64,000 nucleotides of DNA from the NCBI GenBank assembly GCA_040218145.1, contig JAVJQK010000110.1, forward strand, positions 1 through 64,000. Direction: 5' to 3'. Each line of letters starts with the position of its first letter. Position 1 is the stretch's first letter. Shown piece after piece: positions 8,324-16,207 of this stretch. This DNA comes from Sandaracinaceae bacterium (lineage in GTDB: Bacteria > Myxococcota_A > Polyangia > Polyangiales > Sandaracinaceae). The position numbers and the translations under genes were made by a program. The notes beneath the pieces are model-generated. The model had not been told where the DNA came from. It made no database searches and worked only from the letters and a program-made list of their open reading frames with translations.

Positions 8324-10009
8324 TCACGGGCGGCGGTCGATCGTGAGCGTTTGGTCGGCCGGTATCGGACCCGCGAGGCGGGTGACGCCGCCGTCGGGCC
8401 AGGTGACCTCGATGCGGTCCGCGTGCATCCGCGCGCCGAGGCCGAAGTGCAGGACCGGCTCCGACGACGAGAAGAACGAGCCGCCGGCGTCGAGCACGCG
8501 GAGCTGCGCTCCGTCGGTGGTCTCGAGGTGGACGCGCGCACCGATGGCCGTGGCGTTGGGTCCCCGGTCTCGAAGCTGCACACGCAGCCAGTGCCCCGCC
8601 GACGGGTGGCGGTTGTAGAAACGACGCACCATCGCGACGGAGCCAGCCCGCGGGCCTCGCTCCCAGATCCAGAAGACGAGATCCAGGCGGCCGTCGCCGT
8701 CCAGGTCTGCCGTGGCCAATCCGACCTGCCCCTCCTCGGGGAGACTCGAGGCGATCTCGCCGATCTCGACCAGCGCGCCTCCGACGTTCTCCGCCATCCA
8801 GACCTCGCGGGGCTGTGTCCCCGCCACGATCGCGTCGAGGTCACCGTCGTTGTCGTAGTCGATCAGGAGGTTTCCCCACCCGTACCAGCGAGTCGCCTGC
8901 GCGTGCCACTCGGCGGCCGCGTCCTCGAAGCCCTCCTCGCGTCCGAGGAACAGCATCTGTCCGCCGTCCAGATACCCGATGGTCGTCACGTGGAGGTCCA
9001 GGCGGAGGTCGCCGTCGAGGTCTCCCACCGCCACCCCCATCGCGTTCGCCAGGCGCTCGAGGCCGAGCGCGGCGGTCACGTCGGTGAAGCGTCCAGCGTC
9101 GTTGCGAAAGAGCCGAGACGGGATGCCCGTGGTCACGCCCTTGTCGTTGGCGACGAAGAGGTCGGGGTCGCCGTCCTCGTCGTAGTCGAGCCAGTGCGCC
9201 TGGAGCGACGCGGCCTCTGGATCGGACACGCCCGCTTCGACGGCCACGTCGACGAAGGTCCCGCCGTCGTTGCGGAGGAGGAGTGACGGCTCGTCCAGGT
9301 AGCAGGGCACGAACACGTCGAGGTCGCCGTCCCCGTCGTAGTCCGCCCAGGCGGGACCGCCGGGCGAGGTCACCGAGACACCGCGGAGCGCGCTCGGGTC
9401 GCGGAAGTACTCGGCCGCCGCCTCGGTGCGTCGGAGGAGATGCACGCCGCCGTTCGGCGGTTGGGTCGTGGCGAGGATCTCGCGCAGCCCGTCTCCGTCC
9501 GCGTCGATGATCGTCACCGCGGCGACGTGCGCCAGCCGTTCGTCGTGCGAGAGTCGCGCGGAGGTCCCGCCGCCTCGGCCCCACGAGACCCACAGCCCAT
9601 CGGGCGCGCCGCTGACGATGTCCAAACGGCCGTCGTCGTCGAGGTGTCCGATCGCCACGCCGCTCCCCCACTCGTCGGCCGGCGTGTCGCGCGGCCACGC
9701 GATCGGGGTGCCCTCCTCGAAGAGCAGGCAGGGAGCCTCCGCGTGACACGTCGGCCAGTCGGCGATGCACTCCAACACGCCACAGCTCGCGCACGCGCCG
9801 CCTTCGACGATCCCGCACGCCGAAGGGGGCGCGCCGCCGTCGCTGCCAGGCCGCGGCGAGGAGATCCGTGCCTCCGCGTGCGCCCCGAGGAGCGGTGCTG
9901 GGTCGAGGGCGGCGCTGGCGTCCCGTTGAGGGAGCTCCGCGTCGGCGGCTCTGGGCGTGGGTGGCGTGCACGCCGCCAGCACGAACGCCAAGGAGAGCCG
10001 ACCGATCAT
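8324..10009 (-). CDS. FG-GAP/VCBS repeat lipoprotein with C-terminal ASPIC/UnbV domain
   Basis: The 561-residue protein begins MIGRLSLAFVLAAC, a lipoprotein signal with LAAC lipobox, then a Pro/Ala/Asp linker and a small Cys cluster (CGIVEGGACASCGVLEC). Several beta-propeller repeats follow with Ca-binding D-x-D-G-D-G-x-x-D loops (DADGDGLRE, DYDGDGDLDVF, DYDEDGDPDLF, DLDGDGRLDLV). The last 100 residues match ASPIC/UnbV (PF07593): ATAIGARVHLETTDG and HFGLG near the end. This CRTAC1-like architecture is common in secreted proteins of myxobacteria and planctomycetes. A Ca-dependent surface adhesion or binding role is inference. Confidence 0.85.
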   Translation of the reverse strand: MIGRLSLAFVLAACTPPTPRAADAELPQRDASAALDPAPLLGAHAEARISSPRPGSDGGAPPSACGIVEGGACASCGVLECIADWPTCHAEAPCLLFEEGTPIAWPRDTPADEWGSGVAIGHLDDDGRLDIVSGAPDGLWVSWGRGGGTSARLSHDERLAHVAAVTIIDADGDGLREILATTQPPNGGVHLLRRTEAAAEYFRDPSALRGVSVTSPGGPAWADYDGDGDLDVFVPCYLDEPSLLLRNDGGTFVDVAVEAGVSDPEAASLQAHWLDYDEDGDPDLFVANDKGVTTGIPSRLFRNDAGRFTDVTAALGLERLANAMGVAVGDLDGDLRLDLHVTTIGYLDGGQMLFLGREEGFEDAAAEWHAQATRWYGWGNLLIDYDNDGDLDAIVAGTQPREVWMAENVGGALVEIGEIASSLPEEGQVGLATADLDGDGRLDLVFWIWERGPRAGSVAMVRRFYNRHPSAGHWLRVQLRDRGPNATAIGARVHLETTDGAQLRVLDAGGSFFSSSEPVLHFGLGARMHADRIEVTWPDGGVTRLAGPIPADQTLTIDRRP

Positions 10010-10062
10010 GTCCGGATCCGTAGTCGCACGCGGGGCGCGCGTCCACGCCCGCCCCGAAATGA

Positions 10063-10096
10063 GAAGGCCCCACGAGCCAGAGCTCGCGGGGCCTTC
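10063..10096 (-). terminator. hairpin terminator of the first Cys-rich lipoprotein gene
   Basis: A stem of about 15 bp (GAAGGCCCC, one mismatch, CGAGC; loop CAGA) is followed on the minus strand by TTCTCATTTC. It lies just after the stop at 10118 in that gene's reading direction. Confidence 0.75.
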
Positions 10097-10117
10097 CGAT
10101 GAGGATCTACGAGCGCC

Positions 10118-12994
10118 TCAGGGAGCGGTGCAGTCGGTGAGGACGACGTCGTCGATCCACACCGTGTCCGCGCCGGAGCTCGTGCTGCTGTCCTTGTTGT
10201 ACTGCCAGCGGAGCGTGTGCGTTCCGCCCATCAGCGGGTAGCTCGCCGACGTCGTGGTGCCGCCGAGATCCGAGTAGGAGTCCACGATCGAGCCGTCCAC
10301 GATGAAGTCGAGGTAGTCCCACCCCGCCTCCACGTCGGTCCGATAGTTGAACTGGACCGTCGCGCCAGGCGCGCAGGTCACCATGAGGTCGAGGTTGCTG
10401 ACCTCGCTGTCGTTGATGTCACCCGACTCGGCCGAGAACAACCCGTTGAGCGGGGTGGTCATCGACACGAACCAGCTGGCGTCGCCCGAGGTGCTCCACA
10501 CGGAGGAGAACATCCCGGTCTCGAAGTTGTCGCTGAACATGGCCGCCGTGCACGAGCCAGCCACGCAGAGCCCGCTGAGGCAGTCCGCGTTGCCGGTGCA
10601 GGAGTCCCCGCCGCCGCAGAGGCCGCAGCCGCTGGCCGCTCCACCGCAGTCGACGTCGGTCTCCATGCCGTTCTGCACGCCGTCCGTGCACGAGCGGCAG
10701 GTGCCGGTGTCGCAGCTCCCGCTCACGCAGTCGCCGTCTACCGAGCAGCTGTCCAGGTCCGCGCAGCGGTCCGCGCAGTCCGGTCCACCGCAGTCGACGT
10801 CGGTCTCGGCCGCGTTCTGCGCGCCGTCCGAGCACGAGACGCACGCGCTCGCCTCACACGCCGTGCCCGAGCAGTCGGCGTCCGCGACGCACATGAGCCC
10901 GTCGCCGCACGGGCCGCAGCCCGGTCCGCCACAGTCCACGTCGGTCTCGGCGCCGTTCATCACGCCGTCGGTGCACGAGGTGCACGTGCCGCTCGTGCAG
11001 CCGCCGCTCACGCAGTCGGTGCCGGTGGAGCACATCTCGCCGTCGGCGCAGGGCGCACACTCGGCGCCGCCGCAGTCGACGTCGGTCTCCATGCCGTTGA
11101 GCGTCGTGTCGCTGCAGGTCGCCGCCTGGCAGAGGCCGTCGGTGCAGACCGCGCCGGTGACGCAGTCACTGTCCGCCGCGCAGCCGTCGAGCAGCGCACA
11201 CGCCGAGCAGGTGGAGCCGCCGCAGTCGGTGTCGGTCTCGTCCTGGTTCTGGATTCCGTCCATGCAGAGCGGGCGCATGCCGCTCTCCACGCGCCCGAGC
11301 GCGCCGTCACCGCCGACCGCGTCGTTCGACGCGCTGCCGCCGGTGCCGCCGTCCGCGTTGAGCGCCGCGCCCGCGAGGGTCGGGAGCGCGGTGCCCGCGT
11401 AGAGGCGGATCCAGCCGCCGGAGCCGCCGCCGCCGCCCGCAGCGCTGCAGTCGGTCGATCCGCCGTCGCCGGCGTTGGAGTTGATGGTGCTGGTCACGGT
11501 GAGGGTAGCCGAGGAGTCGAAGAACACCTCGCCGCCGCCGGCGCCGCCGCCGCCGCCGCCGTCGTCGACCGAGCCGGCGCTGTCGTCGTCGGCCGAGCCG
11601 CCGCCGCCGCCCGAGCCGCCCTGGAAGTTGTCGGGCGTGAAGTAGAAGAGGCCGGCCGCGCCGACCATGCCGCCGCTCGAGGACGTGCTCGCCTCGCCGG
11701 GCTCACCGTCCGCGATGTGGCCTGCGCCGCCGCCGCCGTTGTTGTCGACCGTGCCGCCGCCGCCGCTGCCCGGGCCCATGCCCGCGGCGCCGTCGAAGGG
11801 CGTGTCGCTCGCGGGGTTCGGCCCGCCGCCGTCTCCACCGGCGAACCCACCGGGGCCGCCCGCGCCGCCGAGGCCACCCGCCTCGTCGCAGCCGATGTCG
11901 CCCACGCCGTCCTGGCCGCTGGCTTCGATCGTGCCGTTGATGATCACGTCACCGTCGGTCACGACGAGGAACGCGTTCGCCCCGGTCACGGTGAGCGTCG
12001 CGCCCGCCGCGAGGGTCCACGTGTTGGCGTACCAGGTGTTGATCGCCGCGCTCCAGCCCGCGACCGCGGTGCCGTCGAGCGTGCCGGCGTCGGTGTCGAA
12101 GGTCGCGTCGGCCGTGATCATCACGTCCTCGCGCGGCACGGTGCAGTCGGACTCGCAGCCGTCGCCGTCGGTCGTGTTGCCGTCGTCGCAGTCCTCGCCC
12201 GCGGTGAGGTTGAGCACGCCGTCGCCGCACATGTGGGCGGTGCAGTCGGAGTTGCAGGTGGCGGTCTCGCCGCCGGTGCCCGCGCCGTCGCCGTCGCAGT
12301 CCTCGCCGGCCGTGGTGTTGGTCACGCCGTCACCGCACATCACGAGGGTGCAGTCCACGTCGCAGGTGGCGGTCTCGCCGCCCATGCCCGCTCCGTCGCC
12401 GTCGCACTCCTCGAGCGCGCTGATGTTCTGGAGGCCGTCGCCGCACATCACGGCGGTGCAGTCCAGGTCGCAGTCGGCCGTCTCCATCGGGGTGCCGTCG
12501 CTGCCTTCGTCGCAGGTCTCGAGGCCCTCGACCGCGCCATCACCGCAGACCGGCGTGGTGCAGGTGCCGCCGTCGCAGAGAGCGGTGCTGCAGTCGTCGT
12601 CCTCGCCGCACATCTCGCCCTCGTCGCAGGTCGCGCACATCATGCCGCCACAGTCGACGTCGGTCTCCATGCCGTTCATGGTGCCGTCGTCGCAGGTCGG
12701 CAGGGGCTGACAGGCGCCCATGTCGCAGAGCATCGTGGTGCAGTCGCTCTCGGCGTCGCACATCTCGCCCACGCGACAGGCGTCACAGGTGGAGCCGCCG
12801 CAGTCGACGTCGGTCTCGTCCTGGTTCATCTCGCCGTCGTCGCAGCTCTCCGTCGGACCCGCGTCGGTGCCGCCGTCGGTCATCATCGGGCCGCTGTCGG
12901 TGTCGTCCACGCCGTCATCGCAGCCGATGGCCGCGAGCGCCGTGACGAGCGCGAGGCACAGGGGCCAGCTCGTCTTCCAAGTCAGTTTCATCAT
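10118..12994 (-). CDS. large Cys/Gly-rich repeat lipoprotein (paralogue A)
   Basis: The 958-residue protein starts at one of two consecutive ATGs after a GGAGGG site; I use 12994. WPLCLALVTALAAIGC is a lipoprotein signal. In order: two CDDG..N..ETDVDCGG..C units, four CGDG units of DUF4215 type (for example CGDGVLNLTAGEDCDDGNTT), a beta-rich segment, a Gly-rich region of about 200 residues with GG-repeat loops, five more ETDVDCGG units, and a C-terminal beta domain (NFETGMFSSVW...LRWQYNKDSS) resembling a MAM or jelly-roll fold. It is likely an outer-surface, disulphide-rich protein. Its tandem paralogue follows upstream with a different C-terminus. Confidence 0.8.
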   Translation of the reverse strand: MMKLTWKTSWPLCLALVTALAAIGCDDGVDDTDSGPMMTDGGTDAGPTESCDDGEMNQDETDVDCGGSTCDACRVGEMCDAESDCTTMLCDMGACQPLPTCDDGTMNGMETDVDCGGMMCATCDEGEMCGEDDDCSTALCDGGTCTTPVCGDGAVEGLETCDEGSDGTPMETADCDLDCTAVMCGDGLQNISALEECDGDGAGMGGETATCDVDCTLVMCGDGVTNTTAGEDCDGDGAGTGGETATCNSDCTAHMCGDGVLNLTAGEDCDDGNTTDGDGCESDCTVPREDVMITADATFDTDAGTLDGTAVAGWSAAINTWYANTWTLAAGATLTVTGANAFLVVTDGDVIINGTIEASGQDGVGDIGCDEAGGLGGAGGPGGFAGGDGGGPNPASDTPFDGAAGMGPGSGGGGTVDNNGGGGAGHIADGEPGEASTSSSGGMVGAAGLFYFTPDNFQGGSGGGGGSADDDSAGSVDDGGGGGGAGGGEVFFDSSATLTVTSTINSNAGDGGSTDCSAAGGGGGSGGWIRLYAGTALPTLAGAALNADGGTGGSASNDAVGGDGALGRVESGMRPLCMDGIQNQDETDTDCGGSTCSACALLDGCAADSDCVTGAVCTDGLCQAATCSDTTLNGMETDVDCGGAECAPCADGEMCSTGTDCVSGGCTSGTCTSCTDGVMNGAETDVDCGGPGCGPCGDGLMCVADADCSGTACEASACVSCSDGAQNAAETDVDCGGPDCADRCADLDSCSVDGDCVSGSCDTGTCRSCTDGVQNGMETDVDCGGAASGCGLCGGGDSCTGNADCLSGLCVAGSCTAAMFSDNFETGMFSSVWSTSGDASWFVSMTTPLNGLFSAESGDINDSEVSNLDLMVTCAPGATVQFNYRTDVEAGWDYLDFIVDGSIVDSYSDLGGTTTSASYPLMGGTHTLRWQYNKDSSTSSGADTVWIDDVVLTDCTAP

Positions 12995-13006
12995 CAATCA
13001 CCCTCC

Positions 13007-13200
13007 AAGGTCCGAAGGGGCGCTACGTCACGTCAGCCAGATGCCCGATCCGCAGATCGCGACCCTCACCGACGCGGCGTCACCCCCTCGACACACACAT
13101 CCGGAGTGACCTAGACGCTCTGGGGACGATCGTAAAGGTCTTTCTTGGACCGTCCACGTTCTGCACTTTATCGATCGGCTTTGTGGGAAACGCCGCGGGC
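13007..13200 (-). promoter_or_regulatory. duplicated upstream region of paralogue A
   Basis: The sequence before paralogue A is clearly homologous to that before paralogue B (about 15997-16207). Shared blocks include CGATCCGCAGATC, GGCGTCACCCCCTCGA and AGGTCTTTCTT in the same order. The duplication therefore took the promoter with the gene, and the conserved blocks are the best guess for control elements. No clear -35/-10 pair could be fixed by eye. Confidence 0.5.
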
Positions 13201-13233
13201 CGCGTCCGCGTTGCCAGTCCCCCAAAGAGAAAA

Positions 13234-13263
13234 CCGGCGGGGAGCACGAGGCTCACCCGCCGG
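13234..13263 (-). terminator. rho-independent terminator of paralogue B
   Basis: The hairpin has outer arms CCGGCGGG/CCCGCCGG and inner arms GAGC/GCTC around the loop ACGAG. On the minus strand it is followed by TTTTCTCTTT. It sits 25 bp past the stop at 13288. Confidence 0.85.
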
Positions 13264-13287
13264 CGTTCGGTGTGGGCTATGGCTCGA

Positions 13288-15984
13288 TCAGGGCTCGCGG
13301 ACCCAGATGTGCCACTCGCCGCCGCTCAGGCCGCTCGTGCCGCACTTGCGGCTCCCGTCGTCCTCGCCCCAGTCGGTGCCGTCCGACTGGTTGCCGTCCA
13401 TGCCGCGATCGGAGAAGTCGACGGTGAAGTCGTCCGTAGAGCCGCAGCCGTCCTCACCCTCGAGGAAGCCTGCGGACCAGGGCGTCCCGTCCGGCACGCA
13501 CATGCCCGCGATGTTGTCGCAGCGAGCGCCGTCGCCGTCGTGGCCGCTCCCGTTGCCTTCGCTGAAGCAGCTGTCCGCGTCGGTCCCGGTGGTGATCTCG
13601 CGATACCAGGGGCGGTCACGGAACGAGAGGTCCACGTCATAGGCGCCGAGCCCCGGGGTCTGGCGACAGGTGAAGCGGATATCGCTGTTGGCGGCAATGA
13701 CGGTGCGCATGCCCGTCCAGACGCCCGTGTTGGGCATGGTCGGGCTCGGGAGGGCCAGGTCCGAGTAGTACATGCCCGCCTCGTCGTTGAGGGTCGTGTC
13801 GAGGCTGGACGCGACCAACGTCCAGCCGCCGCCGTCCGTCGTCATGTCGCAGTACACCATCACGGCCGGCGCGGATGCGTCCGGGCGGATGGAGTAGGCG
13901 CCGTCCGGCGCGCCGGGGGAGGCCGCCAAGATGGCGGCGCAGCTCACCGGGAGGGCTTCGCAGACCGCTCCCGTGCATGCGCCCGACACGCAGTCGGTGT
14001 CGGCTGCACAGCTCTCTCCGGCCTCGCACGGGAGGCACTCCGGCCCGCCGCAGTCGACGTCCGTCTCCATGCCGCTGAGGACCGTGTCGGAGCAGGTGGC
14101 GGCGAGGCAGACGCCAGCCGTGCAGGCAGCGCCGGCGACGCAATCGGTGTCTACCGAACACGTGTCCCGCAACGCACACGGCGCGCACGTCGTGCCGCCG
14201 CAATCGATGTCGGTCTCCTCGCCGTTCCGGATGCCGTCCATGCAGAGCGGACGCATGCCCGTCTCGAGGCGGCCGCCGGCGCCGGCGCCGCCGTCGGCGT
14301 TGCTGCCGGGGCCGCCCACGCCGCCGGAGACGTCGAGGGTCGCGCCGAGCGTGGTGGGCAGGCCCATCCCGCTGTAGAGGCGGATCCAGCCGCCCGAGCC
14401 GCCGCCGCCGCCGGCCGCGCCGCAGCCGTCGTCGCCGCCGTCGCCGCCGCTGGCGTCGATGGTGCCGGTGACGGTGATCGCGCCGGTCGCGTCGAACCAG
14501 ACGGCGCCACCGCCGCCGCCGCCGCCGCCGCCGCCGTCGTCACCGCTGTCCCACATGCCCACCGGGCCGTCGTCGTCGACGGAGCCGCCGCCGCCGCCCG
14601 AGCCGCCCTGGAACGTGGTCGGGGTGAAGTAGAAGAGGCCGGCCGCGCCGGGCATGCCGCTCGTCGAGGACGAGGACCCCTCGCCGGGCGTCCCGTCGGC
14701 GATGTGGCCAGCGCCGCCGCCGCCGTTGTTGTCACCCGTGCCCGCGCCACCCGCGCCGGGGCCCGCGCCGGGCGCCCCGTCGAGGGTCGGCATCCCGCCG
14801 CCCACGCCGAGACCGCCGCCGGCTCCGCCGGCGAAGCCGCCCGGGCCGCCCGCGCCACCGACGCCGCCGACCGCGTTGCAGCCGGTGCCGTCTTCGCCGA
14901 CCGCGCCGGAGACGTCGACCGCGCCGTCGATGGTCACGTCACCGCTGGCGTTCACGAGGAACGGGTTGGCGCCCGTGACCGTGAGGGTCGCGCCCGCGCT
15001 CACGGTGAAGCCCGCCACGAACCACGTGGTGCTGCCGGGGACCCAGCCATCGACCGCGGCGCCGTCGAGGGTGCCCGCGTCGGTGTCGAAGGTCGCGTCG
15101 GCCGCGATGGTGACGTCGAGCCGCGAGACGGTGCAGTCGGACTCACATCCGTCGCCGTCGACGGTGTTGCCGTCGTCGCAGTCCTCGCCCGCCGTCATGT
15201 TCAGCACTCCGTCGCCGCACATGTGGGCGGTGCAGTCGGAGTTGCAGGTGGCGGTCTCGCCGCCGGTGCCCGCGCCGTCGCCGTCGCAGTCCTCGCCGGC
15301 CGTGGCGTTGACGACGCCGTCGCCGCACATCACGAGGGTGCAGTCCACGTCGCAGGTGGCGGTCTCGCCGCCCATGCCCGCGCCGTCGCCGTCGCACTCC
15401 TCGAGCGCGCTGATGTTCTGGAGGCCGTCGCCGCACATCACGGCGGTGCAGTCCACGTCGCAGTCGGCCGTCTCCATCGGGGTGCCGCCGCTGCCTTCGT
15501 CGCAGGTCTCGAGGCCCTCGACCGCGCCATCACCGCAGACCGGCGTGGTGCAGGTGCCGCCGTCGCAGAAGGCGGTGGTGCAGTCGTCGTTCTCGCCGCA
15601 CATCTCGCCCTCGTCGCAGGCCGCGCACATCATGCCGCCGCAGTCGACGTCGGTCTCCATGCCGTTCATGGCGCCGTCGTCGCAGGTCGGCATGGGCTGA
15701 CAGGCGCCCATGTCGCAGAGCATCGTCGTGCAGTCGCTCGGGGCGCCGCACATCTCGCCCACGCGACAGGCGTCACAGGTGGAGCCGCCGCAGTCGACGT
15801 CGGTCTCGTCCTGGTTCATCTCGCCGTCGTCGCAGCTCTCTGTCGGACCCGCGTCGGTGCCGCCGTCGGTCATCATCGGGCCGCTGTCGCTGTCGTCCAC
15901 GCCGTCATCGCAGCCGATGGCCGCGAGCGTCGTGACGAGCGCGAGGCACAGGGGCCAGCTCGTCTTCCAAGTCAGTTTCATCAT
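13288..15984 (-). CDS. large Cys/Gly-rich repeat lipoprotein with fibrinogen-like C-terminus (paralogue B)
   Basis: The 898-residue protein (ATG 15984; GTG and another ATG are adjacent) has the same signal peptide, two ETDVDCGG units and four CGDG/DUF4215 units as paralogue A, nearly residue for residue. A Gly-rich middle and only two more ETD-type units follow. The end differs: from about residue 680 a fibrinogen/COLF1-like domain begins (SCAAILAASPGAPDGAYSIR, then VMVYCDMTTDGGGWTLVASS), with DGNQSDGTDW near the C-terminus. Such domains often bind carbohydrate or protein ligands. A surface location is inferred from the lipobox IGC. Confidence 0.8.
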   Translation of the reverse strand: MMKLTWKTSWPLCLALVTTLAAIGCDDGVDDSDSGPMMTDGGTDAGPTESCDDGEMNQDETDVDCGGSTCDACRVGEMCGAPSDCTTMLCDMGACQPMPTCDDGAMNGMETDVDCGGMMCAACDEGEMCGENDDCTTAFCDGGTCTTPVCGDGAVEGLETCDEGSGGTPMETADCDVDCTAVMCGDGLQNISALEECDGDGAGMGGETATCDVDCTLVMCGDGVVNATAGEDCDGDGAGTGGETATCNSDCTAHMCGDGVLNMTAGEDCDDGNTVDGDGCESDCTVSRLDVTIAADATFDTDAGTLDGAAVDGWVPGSTTWFVAGFTVSAGATLTVTGANPFLVNASGDVTIDGAVDVSGAVGEDGTGCNAVGGVGGAGGPGGFAGGAGGGLGVGGGMPTLDGAPGAGPGAGGAGTGDNNGGGGAGHIADGTPGEGSSSSTSGMPGAAGLFYFTPTTFQGGSGGGGGSVDDDGPVGMWDSGDDGGGGGGGGGGAVWFDATGAITVTGTIDASGGDGGDDGCGAAGGGGGSGGWIRLYSGMGLPTTLGATLDVSGGVGGPGSNADGGAGAGGRLETGMRPLCMDGIRNGEETDIDCGGTTCAPCALRDTCSVDTDCVAGAACTAGVCLAATCSDTVLSGMETDVDCGGPECLPCEAGESCAADTDCVSGACTGAVCEALPVSCAAILAASPGAPDGAYSIRPDASAPAVMVYCDMTTDGGGWTLVASSLDTTLNDEAGMYYSDLALPSPTMPNTGVWTGMRTVIAANSDIRFTCRQTPGLGAYDVDLSFRDRPWYREITTGTDADSCFSEGNGSGHDGDGARCDNIAGMCVPDGTPWSAGFLEGEDGCGSTDDFTVDFSDRGMDGNQSDGTDWGEDDGSRKCGTSGLSGGEWHIWVREP

Positions 15985-15996
15985 CACGCACCCTCC

Positions 15997-16207
15997 AGGG
16001 TTCGAAGGGGGCCTCCGTCGCGTCAGATGGCCCGATCCGCAGATCACGACCTACGCCGACGTGGCGTCACCCCCTCGATACACATCCGAACTGAAGTAGG
16101 CCCCGGGGAGACGTTCGTCTAGGTCTTTCTTCTACGACGGGGGGCGGCGAAAGGCGTACGCGTTCTGCGCTGTGTCGGTCGCGTCGTCGCGAAAACGCCG
16201 CGCCGCG
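15997..16207 (-). promoter_or_regulatory. duplicated upstream region of paralogue B
   Basis: This is the counterpart of 13007-13200, with the same ordered conserved blocks. It also separates paralogue B from the stop of the glutamate-cysteine ligase fusion at 16208. No open frame here looks genuine. Confidence 0.5.

Noticed and set aside
13146-13230. Possible tRNA or small RNA between the two Cys-rich genes
   Set aside because: No cloverleaf or conserved T-arm sequence; the only clear structure is the terminator hairpin at 13234-13263.
10217-16122. Two plus-strand frames of about 970 codons opposite the Cys-rich lipoproteins
   Set aside because: They mirror each other only because the real genes are duplicated. 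They lack domains and ribosome sites and consist of AVDVGLHAVH-like shadow repeats.
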